A DNA stretch of 64,000 nucleotides from Candidatus Heimdallarchaeota archaeon (GCA_026702845.1 JADCLS010000004.1:1-64000); one strand, 5' to 3'; positions 26,598-35,886 are shown, counted from the stretch's first letter. Notes: generated by a model not told the origin, from the letters alone. Numbers and translations: made by a program.

Positions 26598-27095
26598 TTA
26601 GATTGACTCAATCAAAGACACTATCTTCCTGTACAACCTAGTCGTCATCCTAAATGGTGTCTTATCCAGGAGATCATTGACCAAATTGACCCCTTCTTGT
26701 TTCGATAGCAAATTTGAGTATACTGCATCAACAATAACACCAAGTGTTCCAGTAAATCTGATTTTCAGGCTCTTAACTATACTCCTGGCAACTAGGTCAT
26801 CAATAATTAAGATTATTTCCTCATTTTGTTCCAGGGCTAGGGCAATGATACTGGATTCACCCAAATCGATCTGTGATAATAATTCATCTATCCTCTGATT
26901 ATTTACAATCTCGTAAATTGTTATCCACTTATCAAAAGCAAGCTTCAAAGCAAAATACTCGGGGTGATCCTGCTGTAGAATCTCTTTCTTCACCTCTGCG
27001 GTTGTAATGACCTCAGTATACAATTCTTTGAGGAGATCTAACTTTCCCAATTTTGCCAGATAGATGAGTGGTGTAGCATTAGTTATTGCTCTCAT
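26598..27095 (-). CDS. DUF3368 PIN-like toxin
   Basis: 165 aa. The DUF3368 family is a PIN-like, VapC-related nuclease fold. Visible marks are NATPLIYLAKLGKLDLL at the start, LGESSIIALALE (about 77-88), ILIIDDLVAR (about 94-103) and FTGTLGVI (about 112-119). It follows the UPF0175 gene with a 17-base overlap, the usual antitoxin-toxin coupling. It ends 31 bases from the convergent aminotransferase gene. Confidence 0.85.
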   Translation of the reverse strand: MRAITNATPLIYLAKLGKLDLLKELYTEVITTAEVKKEILQQDHPEYFALKLAFDKWITIYEIVNNQRIDELLSQIDLGESSIIALALEQNEEIILIIDDLVARSIVKSLKIRFTGTLGVIVDAVYSNLLSKQEGVNLVNDLLDKTPFRMTTRLYRKIVSLIESI

Positions 27096-27396
27096 GCTTC
27101 ATCCTCAAGTATTCAAGATCATCATCCATGGCAATCTCATCATAAGAAGGGATCTCTCTCTTACCTAGCTCATCCAGCATCTTCCTTAGAGAGATTTTTG
27201 CGATGGAAGCTGCCTTCCATGCACTGATCTGTTTATTCTTGACTTCTCCACACAGAATTTCGATAATCTCATCATCTAGTGAATTATTCAGAATATGTCG
27301 TATCATTGAGGATTTGTCAACAGCTTTCCGCTTATTCATTATAAATTCGAGTTTTTCTTCGATTTCATCATCAATTCTAACAGATATGACTGCCAT
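27079..27396 (-). CDS. UPF0175-type antitoxin
   Basis: 105 aa from the ATG at 27396 (MAVISVRIDDEIEEKLEF). The frame extends to 27474, but those residues do not fit the family. The N-terminus is a ribbon-helix-helix (ISVRIDDEIEEKLEFI) and the C-terminal half has the UPF0175 pattern (SAWKAASIAKISLRKMLDEL, then IPSYDE). It would repress its own promoter and neutralise the DUF3368 toxin, which overlaps its 3' end. Confidence 0.8.
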   Translation of the reverse strand: MAVISVRIDDEIEEKLEFIMNKRKAVDKSSMIRHILNNSLDDEIIEILCGEVKNKQISAWKAASIAKISLRKMLDELGKREIPSYDEIAMDDDLEYLRMKHESNN

Positions 27397-27520
27397 CTGA
27401 TGTTTACAATACATGTTTTTGTAAATAAAGATATTCATTACTTTCATGTAATAAAGACCAATACTGATACGCATTCACAAAGATTTGTAACTATGCAATA
27501 TAAAATTTGAAGAAAAATCA

Positions 27521-27527
27521 TATATAT
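27521..27527 (+). promoter_or_regulatory. TATA element, leaderless start
   Basis: TATATAT is centred 24 bases before the ATG at 27548. This supports that ATG over the TTG 12 bases earlier. Confidence 0.45.
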
Positions 27528-27547
27528 GCAAGGATTTGTTAGTATTC

Positions 27548-28711
27548 ATGAAAGGAATTTTCATTACAGCTGTATCTCTTGATGAGATGGGTCCACATTT
27601 CATTGAGAAACCAGATTTCATCCCACCTGAGGAAAATGAAACAGAGCTGGCAGTAAAACTAATGATGTTAACTATTATGGGAAATTCCATCCCCCCTATT
27701 AAATTGTATGGTCCTTTAAATTCACCAATTCTGGATAACTTTCTACTGTTTTTCCTACCATTGAAGCTCAAGGATTTTGAATCTCAGGATGAACGACACC
27801 ATCTATGGGGAAAGGGAATTGTTATTTTATTTTTTGTTGAGCAGAAACTTGTACCTAAATTGCTGATGAAATACGAGAGAATTACTAATGATATGATTTC
27901 CTACCTAGATAACTTATCGGATTATCATGATTTTAAGGAGATTTATGGTAATTTCAGTGAATTTGCATTGAAATCAATAAAACGGCAGATACTAGTTCTT
28001 GAAATCGAGACAAATAATCTACCCGAATGGGTGGATAGTATGTATATTTTGGACAGACATGGATCATTGTTACTCAATAATGGATTTAATATCGAAAATT
28101 ACCTAGATCTGGCCAGTGCTCAGAGTATCAAGGATATTTCCAATGCCATGTCCAAAGTCGAACTCCTTGAGAAAAAAGTGACTCAAGAAGCCACATTATT
28201 TGGTAAAATACAAGTAGAGATAGGATATATACTTTATTTTATTACCAAGATATCAAGTTATTTCTTCTTCATATCCGATGATTTCTATTATAGCAATATC
28301 GATAAATTGGAACCCTCATTACGATCTTATATCCGAAAATCTAATGTACTCATTTCTGAATTTCTTGAGCAACCGAATTTTCAAAATTATGTCATGGAAT
28401 TCTTGCCTGATTCACTATTAACTCTGTATTTTAACATCAATGGATTAATAATTGAAAAATTGAACCCAACCAATATCCCAAAGGAAAAATTAACCGAAAT
28501 TGTTGATCTTGCTCTAATATTACTTGATCAAATTAAAGATGAAACAAAATTAAAAATTACTTTAGTGAATAATTCGAATATCTTTGTTGTTAACAGAATA
28601 TCTAACAATTTGGGCCTTCTGACTATTTTCCCAAATACCAAAATTCAAACTGAGCTTATGTATCAAATAGAAAATTTCACATCTATTTTCCGCACCAGAA
28701 TGAATATTTAA
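27548..28711 (+). CDS. Longin/roadblock-like domain protein (tentative)
   Basis: 387 aa, soluble. The opening (MKGIFITAVSLDEMGPHFI) and the later segments DSMYILDRHGSLLLNNG (about 168-185) and LVNNSNIFVVNRIS (about 342-355) look like the first beta-hairpins of longin or roadblock folds. Asgard archaea use such folds near small GTPases. A long helical section lies between. No catalytic motif is seen. The start is set by a TATA element 24 bases upstream. The assignment is by pattern only and could be wrong; the gene itself is well supported. Confidence 0.6.
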   Translation: MKGIFITAVSLDEMGPHFIEKPDFIPPEENETELAVKLMMLTIMGNSIPPIKLYGPLNSPILDNFLLFFLPLKLKDFESQDERHHLWGKGIVILFFVEQKLVPKLLMKYERITNDMISYLDNLSDYHDFKEIYGNFSEFALKSIKRQILVLEIETNNLPEWVDSMYILDRHGSLLLNNGFNIENYLDLASAQSIKDISNAMSKVELLEKKVTQEATLFGKIQVEIGYILYFITKISSYFFFISDDFYYSNIDKLEPSLRSYIRKSNVLISEFLEQPNFQNYVMEFLPDSLLTLYFNINGLIIEKLNPTNIPKEKLTEIVDLALILLDQIKDETKLKITLVNNSNIFVVNRISNNLGLLTIFPNTKIQTELMYQIENFTSIFRTRMNI

Positions 28712-28810
28712 TCTCATAGAGACTCAAGATGTTCTATTACCTGTATAATCTAGGTTGGATGAATTTATCGCTTTGGAATAGACTATTCCATCCTCAATTT
28801 TGAATTATTT

Positions 28811-28817
28811 TATATAA
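28811..28817 (+). promoter_or_regulatory. TATA element, leaderless start
   Basis: TATATAA is centred 25 bases before the ATG at 28839 and favours that start over the in-frame codon at 28818. Confidence 0.45.
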
Positions 28818-28838
28818 TTGAGATACAGGCTTTTATCT

Positions 28839-29345
28839 ATGAGTAATGAGGACAAGAACAGATACTTCTTTGAGCGGGAGGATACAAACATCAAGAAATC
28901 AGCTACTGAACGAATGGCTGCGGAGATGAAGCAAGCATATCAAACAGAGCCAATCACGGCAAAATCAGACTGGATTTATATGCTCAAAATCACCACCATC
29001 TTTTTTGGCATTGCTATCCTGCTCCCAGCAGTATTTATTGGGATAAGAAGTATTCTAGGTTACACACTAGAATCATCTATTGCAATTATTATACCCACAT
29101 CCTTATTGCTAGTACTGGCAATTAGTTCATACATGGCGTTTAGCTTACGTGTGGGAATAGGTGTATTCTCTGCATCCATGAGCCGCAATGCCTGGACCAA
29201 CAAGAGTGTTGACAGTAGTACCGCACACAAACGGGATCTCTTTGCTTTTCTATCCATGGGAAATATTCTGGGAGGTCTTTTTGTTGTGGGATTATTAAAT
29301 TTCATCTTCTTCTACATACTACTTGGTTATCAAGACCTTTGGTAG
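28839..29345 (+). CDS. Membrane protein with three predicted helices
   Basis: 168 aa from ATG 28839 (MSNEDKNRYFF). A hydrophilic N-terminus of about 45 residues in the cytoplasm, then helices near 49-70 (MLKITTIFFGIAILLPAVF), 82-103 and 140-160. The loop between helices two and three is basic. No known family is evident. It is followed after 67 bases by the TFE-like gene on the same strand. Confidence 0.65.
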   Translation: MSNEDKNRYFFEREDTNIKKSATERMAAEMKQAYQTEPITAKSDWIYMLKITTIFFGIAILLPAVFIGIRSILGYTLESSIAIIIPTSLLLVLAISSYMAFSLRVGIGVFSASMSRNAWTNKSVDSSTAHKRDLFAFLSMGNILGGLFVVGLLNFIFFYILLGYQDLW

Positions 29346-29412
29346 ATTTTTTGAACAATAACGTAAATGTAACTTGATAATGATTATAAGGGATCAATTC
29401 GAATAGTATACT

Positions 29413-29667
29413 ATGCTTGGTATTATTGATGAGTCTGATGATATAGAAGAAATAATAAAAAAGATAATCCAGATACTCAAAGATGGTTCTGAATATACAG
29501 AAGAATATATAAGAGATAAATTGGATGTAAACTTCAATATTGTCAGAAAGGCATTGTATAAACTACATGATCAGGAAATAGCTGTATTTCGTAGGGAACG
29601 GGATAAGGATACTCAGTGGTTTCATTTTTACTGGAGAATACCAGATTATACTAAGTATAATAACTAA
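29413..29667 (+). CDS. Stand-alone TFE-type winged helix
   Basis: 84 aa, all of it resembling the N-terminal winged helix of archaeal TFE (TFIIE-alpha): EEYIRDKLDVNFNIVRKALYKLHD is split as recognition helix and wing, then VFRRERDKDTQWFHFYW. TFE helps open the promoter with RNA polymerase. Full-length TFE is about 170-180 aa with a C-terminal zinc ribbon and coiled coil; both are absent here. Either this is a paralogue specialised for DNA or polymerase contact, or it is a cut-down TFE. Its stop overlaps the convergent PlsC gene by 4 bases (CTAA). Confidence 0.75.
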   Translation: MLGIIDESDDIEEIIKKIIQILKDGSEYTEEYIRDKLDVNFNIVRKALYKLHDQEIAVFRRERDKDTQWFHFYWRIPDYTKYNN

Positions 29668-30635
29668 ATCCTTTGGATTCGTGGCTTTCTGTTGAATAAT
29701 TTGATGGAGAAGAGATGAGATGGGAAGGAGAGCAGGGTGAGGTATAATACTACAAGTAGGGAGAAATACTGGATCAGCAGACCAATGATAAATACATAAG
29801 CAATCGGCAGGAACAGGAAGGCAAGACCGATTCTGAAAGTAGTATATTGATCATCTCGTTTGGAGTATCTATGTGAGATGAGATGAATCATAATTGCTGG
29901 TATCAAACTAAAAATGAGACTGAATGCACTCAATATGGCGTAGAGTAGCATTTTCTTGCGTTTGGTGAAAGTTAATTCTTCAATCGTCGCATTTTCTTCC
30001 ATTGTAAGTGTCTCTCTGAGCTCATTAGTCTTTTGTTTCAATGATTCCCTGGTTAATTCGGTATGTTGCTGATACCATTCATGATGGGATTCTGCTGGAA
30101 AGATATGTACTGTAACACTGGATCTGAATACTGATTTATTCTGGTATTCCAGATATACCGGTAATACCTGGAGTTTCTCATTGTAGTCAGTTTGATGATA
30201 ATATTTATGGATAATCCTGCTGATCCCAGTCTTGAACTCAACCATTTTTTGCCCTGTGTAGGATCTACCCTCAGGAAACAGAAGGATGGTCTTACCCTCA
30301 GCAAGAAGATCTGCACAAGACTGCAATGTCTCCTCATTTCTCCTCATAGTATCCTTGCTATGTCCATCCATCTTGCGATGAATGAGCTGGAAATTAAAAT
30401 ACATGAGAGTTTTTCTAATAATCTTGAATTTTCCTAGTGTACTCGTGGCTGTGAAGGTGATATCCCGATCCAGTGTGTCAAGAATGATCAGTGGATCACC
30501 CAGTGCATTGGGATGGTTGGAATATACCAATAATGGCCCCTTAGTAGGTATGTGTTCCTTACCAACCACGGATATCATCTGGTAATGTAGTTTAATAAGT
30601 AATTTTGCGTAAAGACGAATGATTTGATACAACAT
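29664..30635 (-). CDS. PlsC-type glycerophospholipid acyltransferase
   Basis: 323 aa. Acyltransferase motif NHPNALGD (N40-H41, D47) is the catalytic H-x4-D, and FPEGRS (120-125) binds glycerol phosphate. Such enzymes add acyl chains to lysophosphatidate at the membrane. The N-terminus is a membrane-associated helix, and two hydrophobic helices follow at about 235-260 and 275-305. In archaea with ether lipids the substrate is uncertain; acylated polyol or a scavenged lipid are options. It is 70 bases downstream of the prenol kinase gene on the same strand, which suggests a lipid module. Confidence 0.85.
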   Translation of the reverse strand: MLYQIIRLYAKLLIKLHYQMISVVGKEHIPTKGPLLVYSNHPNALGDPLIILDTLDRDITFTATSTLGKFKIIRKTLMYFNFQLIHRKMDGHSKDTMRRNEETLQSCADLLAEGKTILLFPEGRSYTGQKMVEFKTGISRIIHKYYHQTDYNEKLQVLPVYLEYQNKSVFRSSVTVHIFPAESHHEWYQQHTELTRESLKQKTNELRETLTMEENATIEELTFTKRKKMLLYAILSAFSLIFSLIPAIMIHLISHRYSKRDDQYTTFRIGLAFLFLPIAYVFIIGLLIQYFSLLVVLYLTLLSFPSHLFSIKLFNRKPRIQRI

Positions 30636-30707
30636 AGAATATATTCTTCATGAGTATATATAAATCTCAGACCAACATGTATTTTCAGCGCGACTTTAAA
30701 TTACGTC

Positions 30708-32210
30708 CTAAAAGAAAATGCAGAAAAATAATAGACCCCAAAAACCACCAATAGTGGTTCCTGAGAGATTGACCAGATCATTCTTGAAGAATTTCAAACC
30801 CTTGTGATACTCTGTTGGCTTCTCACAATGTTCAGTTGCCTCAAGAACTTTTCCACATTCAATACAGCGATTCATCCTCTGAATGGTGGTTCCAAGTATG
30901 GAATCTGCAAACATGCCCATCATACCTGCAAGGGTTACAAGAAAAATATATGCCCAAGAGGTGATGGGTATCCCCTCAATAATTGCCAATCCATAGATAA
31001 TCGCAGTAAAGAGTATACCGGAGAATAGACCTCCAAGGGTGCCTGTGACAGATATTGCACCTGATTCTCCCTTCTCTGCCAATCTCCAAGGTCTTAATAC
31101 AGATCGTGCAGTTCCCTTGAATGCTATACCTATTTCTGTAGCCATGGTATCCACGAGAGATGCAGCAAAAACACTGGAATAAAGATAAAACAAGGCCTCT
31201 GATGGAAATAGCAGGTAGAATATCCCTACAATGCCTGGAACCCCTGCTTTAGCTAATGCCTGTTTTGAATCCCGTTTCTCACTTCCCTTCTCAAATTCAT
31301 CCTGTTTTTTCTTGTTTTTCTTCCCAATCAATTTTGTGGCTAGTGTACCCACAAAAAAGAACAGAAATAATTGTGCTCCAAATGCCCAGCCATTTAGTCC
31401 TAGTGTAGTGATGGCTATGAGGAATCCTGCCAATGCTCCATCATTAGTCAGCGCACCAGCTTTATACCCACCAATCGCAATAACAGTACCCAGAACCACA
31501 CTTGAGATGAGATATACTACATTGACAATGGGTACTGCTGCAAGTATATTATCCTTGAGGAGGTAGAGAATACCAAAGAGTATGGGTGGTATAAGTAAAT
31601 TATCAGTTCCCTTGGGAGAGAGAACCTCTACTAGTGGTGCAAATAAGGCAATAATTGATGCTACGATAATAGCCAAAGCAATACCATAGCCTAGAATGAT
31701 GATCCCAATGAGTACAGCCAGCCAAGACGCAAAACTAACCACAAGAGTGCCTATAAGAGTCTTAGTACCATTATAGATCTTAAAATGTCCCTCCTTTGCT
31801 CTAGGCCCTACCACTGCTGCAAATCCATCCCCATAGATCACAGGAAAGAATGCTGCAAGTGTCATCCAGAGTGAATCAAAACCAAACCAGATTACAAATG
31901 AAAGAGAAATGGGATAGAAGATTGTTCCCAGTGAATGACCTGCCCCAAATGTCTTTAGCCTGATCCGTTTGATTGGTGAAATAGGTGAAAGAAATATGTT
32001 GACAAAGGCAAAGAATAAGGGAATAGATGTCACTAGGATTTTGTTCTCAAATAGTGGAACAAAGAATAAGATATTTCCTGCAGTGATATGTAATAATTTT
32101 CTTGCTTCCTCCTTACTCAATCGTTGAGTTCTTGCAAGAAATTCACTTATAATTATAAGCATACCCACTGTTAGGATGATTAATAGAGAACCTAGCACAT
32201 CTCTATCCAT
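30708..32210 (-). CDS. Fused prenol kinase / prenyl-phosphate kinase
   Basis: 500 aa with about 13 membrane helices. Residues 1-220 belong to the dolichol/phytol kinase family (RKLLH 37-41, YGDGFAAVVG 126-135, NGTKTLIGT 147-155). Residues about 226-500 are a DUF92/TMEM19 domain, the family of plant VTE6, phytyl-phosphate kinase; it ends with a Cys/His cluster (C449, C452, C462, H468) and NDLVNLSGT. In plants VTE5 and VTE6 are separate and turn phytol into phytyl diphosphate in two steps. One chain could turn geranylgeraniol or phytol into the diphosphate, for re-use in archaeal ether lipids. The activity is inferred from the families. PlsC lies next. Confidence 0.85.
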   Translation of the reverse strand: MDRDVLGSLLIILTVGMLIIISEFLARTQRLSKEEARKLLHITAGNILFFVPLFENKILVTSIPLFFAFVNIFLSPISPIKRIRLKTFGAGHSLGTIFYPISLSFVIWFGFDSLWMTLAAFFPVIYGDGFAAVVGPRAKEGHFKIYNGTKTLIGTLVVSFASWLAVLIGIIILGYGIALAIIVASIIALFAPLVEVLSPKGTDNLLIPPILFGILYLLKDNILAAVPIVNVVYLISSVVLGTVIAIGGYKAGALTNDGALAGFLIAITTLGLNGWAFGAQLFLFFFVGTLATKLIGKKNKKKQDEFEKGSEKRDSKQALAKAGVPGIVGIFYLLFPSEALFYLYSSVFAASLVDTMATEIGIAFKGTARSVLRPWRLAEKGESGAISVTGTLGGLFSGILFTAIIYGLAIIEGIPITSWAYIFLVTLAGMMGMFADSILGTTIQRMNRCIECGKVLEATEHCEKPTEYHKGLKFFKNDLVNLSGTTIGGFWGLLFFCIFF

Positions 32211-32300
32211 AGCTCATCGTTTACTATGGTGTATATAATTTCATTGACATTGAGCTATTAGATTGTGATTAGGATTATTTCTTCATATAATTGGATCGAT

Positions 32301-33506
32301 TTATGCTTCCTCTTCTTCTTCTTCGGACTCATCAACAGCTTTTTTCCAGGGTTTCTCCTCATCTACTGCCTCTTCTTTTACCTTTGGTACATATTCACGA
32401 AGCCATGGCTTGGCGTCATATACCTTCTTGGTATCGGTTTTCAGATGATCCTCATCAATCTTCTCATCCTCAAGAATATACTCAGGAGAGATATATTTCT
32501 TCCTATTGAGCATATCTAGGAATCTGGACACAAACATGAGGAACAGAAAGCCGGAGACAATACCTGACATAAGCAAAACAAAGCTGATGAACAAGATCTT
32601 CTCCCATGGAGTAGTATACTGCACATTGTTCGTAACACCAACATAGATACCAGATGAAAAGGCCCAGATGGATGTTATCAAGGTATAGAATAATGATTTC
32701 TGGAAGTAACTCAGAGTACGAGTAGCCATTCTCTCCTTACCAATAAGTGCAGCAGTAACCTTGTGGTTGAATTTCCTGTACCATGTCTGTACATTGAATA
32801 CAAACAGGTCTGGAGATTCAATAATCCATCCAAATGTTTTACCCAGAAAATCAGTGATTTTCTTGATGACTCCCTTCTCGGATAAGACCATCCAAACGAG
32901 TATCAAAACAATACCTATTACCACAAGGACAGTAAATGCTACAAAGGGATCTTCATTCACGAATGCAGCTATTGCCCGTATTCCATCAGCAATACCACCG
33001 ACAATCCATTTGATTGCTTCCCAGATCCATCCAAGAATTTTACCAATAAATCCGAAGAAATCACGTAGGAAATCAATAGATAGGCTCTCAATAAATGCCT
33101 CAATCGCATCCTTAAAATTAAGTGCCACAAAACCTCCTACAAGTATTCCTCCAATCAAGCCTGTCAATGAATAAATCACAGGGATTTGTTCCACGAACTC
33201 ACGTTCGTACTGGGTCATCACTCGTTCCTCACCTTTTGCTCTGACGAATCTCCACATTCTCACATTTTCTGCATAGATCCAGAACACAGGAGCAAATACA
33301 ATCTTCGCCAATCTCCAGATAAAACTTAACAAGGTGATGAAAAGACCTACAAAATCATGCCATGTAACTCCATCATCGGGGTTCCACACGAGCTCAGATT
33401 TATTAATAGCTGGTTTTTTCATCTTCTTTTCTTTCGTTTCCTTGGGACTTTCATCCTTGGCTTTTGATTTTTTGTCTTCACTAGATTTTTTTCCTTTCTT
33501 CGACAT
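32301..33506 (-). CDS. Membrane protein with Lys-rich head and acidic tail
   Basis: 401 aa. Residues 1-36 are Lys/Glu-rich and disordered, and the last 25 are strongly acidic (DESEEEEEEA). Between them lie about five membrane helices: near 53-78 (a Trp-rich segment), 110-130, 150-170, 193-212 and two at 285-340. WNPDDGVTWHDFVGLF precedes the first. No known family is recognised. Unusual opposite charges at both ends suggest contacts with another protein or nucleic acid. It lies 90 bases upstream of the prenol kinase gene on the same strand. Confidence 0.7.
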   Translation of the reverse strand: MSKKGKKSSEDKKSKAKDESPKETKEKKMKKPAINKSELVWNPDDGVTWHDFVGLFITLLSFIWRLAKIVFAPVFWIYAENVRMWRFVRAKGEERVMTQYEREFVEQIPVIYSLTGLIGGILVGGFVALNFKDAIEAFIESLSIDFLRDFFGFIGKILGWIWEAIKWIVGGIADGIRAIAAFVNEDPFVAFTVLVVIGIVLILVWMVLSEKGVIKKITDFLGKTFGWIIESPDLFVFNVQTWYRKFNHKVTAALIGKERMATRTLSYFQKSLFYTLITSIWAFSSGIYVGVTNNVQYTTPWEKILFISFVLLMSGIVSGFLFLMFVSRFLDMLNRKKYISPEYILEDEKIDEDHLKTDTKKVYDAKPWLREYVPKVKEEAVDEEKPWKKAVDESEEEEEEA

Positions 33507-33677
33507 TTAAATCACGAATATTTGTAATTGTATACTATGCTTCTAAAAGAGTTACGCGAATATGTCGCACATTATATCAATTAAGCAAAAAAATATTGAA
33601 TTTATTTCCTCATATTATATTGTCTGCCTAGATAATTGGTGATGAAGATAGATTGAGCTGTGATGGGAGTACAATGA

Positions 33678-33688
33678 TTTTAATATAA
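33678..33688 (+). promoter_or_regulatory. TATA element, leaderless start
   Basis: TTTAATATAAT is centred about 27 bases before the ATG at 33712. The remaining 33507-33677 shows nothing further. Confidence 0.45.
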
Positions 33689-33711
33689 TCCTCAAATTGA
33701 TATTAATATAG

Positions 33712-34296
33712 ATGTCTCATCCATTATCCTATCTCCTCATCATCACTCCAGCTGGATTACCATTATACGCACAAAGTTTTCAGTTTGATAGTGATGAAGC
33801 CTGTCAATCCTTCAACGGTTCGGTTTCTACAGAAAAGGATGATAATTTAATTGCTAATTATTTCACAGCCATGAATATCTTTGTGTCTGAGGTCATCAAA
33901 GATGAATTGCAATTGATAGATCTGGGGTTCACCAAATTCAAGATTACTGGGTATATTATGAATGAAGTATTTTTCCTTGGTATTTTCCAAGATAGTTATG
34001 AGAGCATGGGTGAGGAGTTCAGAAAGAATTTCTTAGTTTCTGTTGCCTTAAGATTCTTTGAGAGATATCCCAGTATCTCTGAGGATATGTATTTCATAGA
34101 TGCTACTAAATATGATGATTTTACCAATGAGATACTAAAACTGGGAAATATTAAGGAAAATACCTGCCGTAGCTGTCTTACGAAGTGTCATGAGGAGGAT
34201 AAAAATTGTCTTCCTCATAGATTCTACTATTCACAGGTCAAATTCACCGAGGAATCAGATTCTCTTAGATTAGAATTAATGATTGATGAAGATTGA
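33712..34296 (+). CDS. Longin-like protein with Cys cluster
   Basis: 194 aa, soluble. The start (YLLIITPAGLPLYAQSF) is the pattern of a longin or roadblock first hairpin, followed by alternating strands and helices to about 150. A cysteine-rich insert, CRSCLTKCHEEDKNC (about 155-169: C-x2-C-x3-C-x6-C), could bind zinc or an iron-sulfur cluster. Longin proteins act with small GTPases in eukaryotes and occur in Asgard archaea. No GTPase gene is in the window. The leaderless start is set by the TATA element upstream. Confidence 0.65.
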   Translation: MSHPLSYLLIITPAGLPLYAQSFQFDSDEACQSFNGSVSTEKDDNLIANYFTAMNIFVSEVIKDELQLIDLGFTKFKITGYIMNEVFFLGIFQDSYESMGEEFRKNFLVSVALRFFERYPSISEDMYFIDATKYDDFTNEILKLGNIKENTCRSCLTKCHEEDKNCLPHRFYYSQVKFTEESDSLRLELMIDED

Positions 34297-34424
34297 AATA
34301 TGAACTAGTTTTTTTCACTAAAATAACTATTAAAAATAGAGTAAACTACAATATAGAAGGCTGGTTACTATATTTTGATCATCTAACAACATATTTTTAT
34401 TCTATCTATACTTTATTCAGCGAT

Positions 34425-35744
34425 ATGAAATATTCAATTTTACTGATTTTTCTACTGCTCCCAATTGGGTTTGTTCAAGGAGCAACTCAATCTAGGGATA
34501 TCACTTCAGGCAGTTTTACGGATGACGCCAATGATGTATTCAAGGTAAATCCCTTTACTGCACCTGATGATCACACACCTGCAACAGCTGATTTTCTTGA
34601 TATAGTTGGATTTGAGTATACTGCAACTGAGGTTAATACCTCCGCCACCACCTTGAAAATCACAACCACTTTTACTGATACCCCTGTGCTCAACGATTCA
34701 ATCAACATCTTTCTGCAATTCTCATACATGCCTAAAGATAGATCCGTTTTTCATGAGATCCAGTATAACTTCAATTTTCGAGGTAATACTGGAGTTGAGG
34801 CCACACGACAGATATTCTATGCTAATACCTCTCAAGAGATGATTTCTTTTACCCCTAGTAATGGTACTGGCACCAATTCCTTATGGATAGAGGCAACCTT
34901 TGCTACCCCTAAAGGGTATAATTTCTCAACAGCAGTAGATGGGTGGTATCACTTGCGTGTGGATGCCATATTTGATCTTGATCTCAATGCTGATAGCTTT
35001 GAGCTATGGGATCTTGCCATACATGATTTTGAGATAGGAGAGGAGGATTCCAACAACCAGGGAACAACATTAGATGCTGACATAAGTGCTGTCTATCAAG
35101 ATCCATCTGCTGATGAGTTCCAGGTCAATCCTTATACTGCACCTGATGATCACACTGATGCTGATGCTCCATTCCTCGATATCACAACATTTGGTTTTGC
35201 ATCCAAGAAAATCAATAATACTGCTGGGATTCTTAGAATGAATGCAACCTTCACAGATTCTCCTGTGTTCAATCAATCTATTAGATACTTCTTCCAGTTC
35301 TCCATTCAACCTGAAGATAAGAACGTATACCAAGAAGTTCAGTACAATTTCGATGTCTTTGGAGATTATGCCCAAGCCTCAAGGCAGATATTCTATGCCA
35401 ATCAGAATCAAGAGATGCTGAATTTTGAGCCTGAGGGAGGATTGGTTGGTAAGACTTTATTTGTGCAAGCAGAATTTCCAGTTCCATCTGGAATAAGTCT
35501 CACAGATTTTGTTGAAGGTGATTATATGGTAAGAGTTGATGTCACCTTTGATATGGATATTAATGCAGATACAACAGAAATCTGGGATCTTGCAAGATTT
35601 GATTTTAGTGTGGATGCTTCAGGTAATGTCATAGCTGGTTCTGATACCCAGAGTGCCTCTGATGCCTTTTCTCTTCCTGCACCAATATTCGGGCTAGCTT
35701 CATTGCTTATGATCCCTGTTATCAGAAAGAAGTTCAAGCAATAG
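34425..35744 (+). CDS. Secreted two-repeat surface protein
   Basis: 439 aa from ATG 34425, which begins a signal peptide (MKYSILLIFLLLPIGFVQGA). The frame runs back to 34293, but the extra part is unlike a secreted N-terminus, and a T/A-rich box lies 26 bases before 34425. Two related beta-domains (about 22-200 and 210-400) both carry FKVNPFTAPDDHT- or FQVNPYTAPDDHT-type motifs, RQIFYAN and a DLDLNAD- or DMDINAD-type end. A C-terminal helix (PAPIFGLASLLMIPVIRKK) anchors it, perhaps after sortase-type processing. Role unknown, perhaps polymer binding. Confidence 0.8.
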   Translation: MKYSILLIFLLLPIGFVQGATQSRDITSGSFTDDANDVFKVNPFTAPDDHTPATADFLDIVGFEYTATEVNTSATTLKITTTFTDTPVLNDSINIFLQFSYMPKDRSVFHEIQYNFNFRGNTGVEATRQIFYANTSQEMISFTPSNGTGTNSLWIEATFATPKGYNFSTAVDGWYHLRVDAIFDLDLNADSFELWDLAIHDFEIGEEDSNNQGTTLDADISAVYQDPSADEFQVNPYTAPDDHTDADAPFLDITTFGFASKKINNTAGILRMNATFTDSPVFNQSIRYFFQFSIQPEDKNVYQEVQYNFDVFGDYAQASRQIFYANQNQEMLNFEPEGGLVGKTLFVQAEFPVPSGISLTDFVEGDYMVRVDVTFDMDINADTTEIWDLARFDFSVDASGNVIAGSDTQSASDAFSLPAPIFGLASLLMIPVIRKKFKQ

Positions 35745-35886
35745 ATTCTAAGATTATAATTAACATCCATTCAAAGCACAAAATAACCAATCTTTACTAA
35801 TGAATCATATTAATTAGAAATTTTCCAAATTTCAATATATAAACACATAATTCATATTAACTCTACTCATTTTTTTTATATTAACT

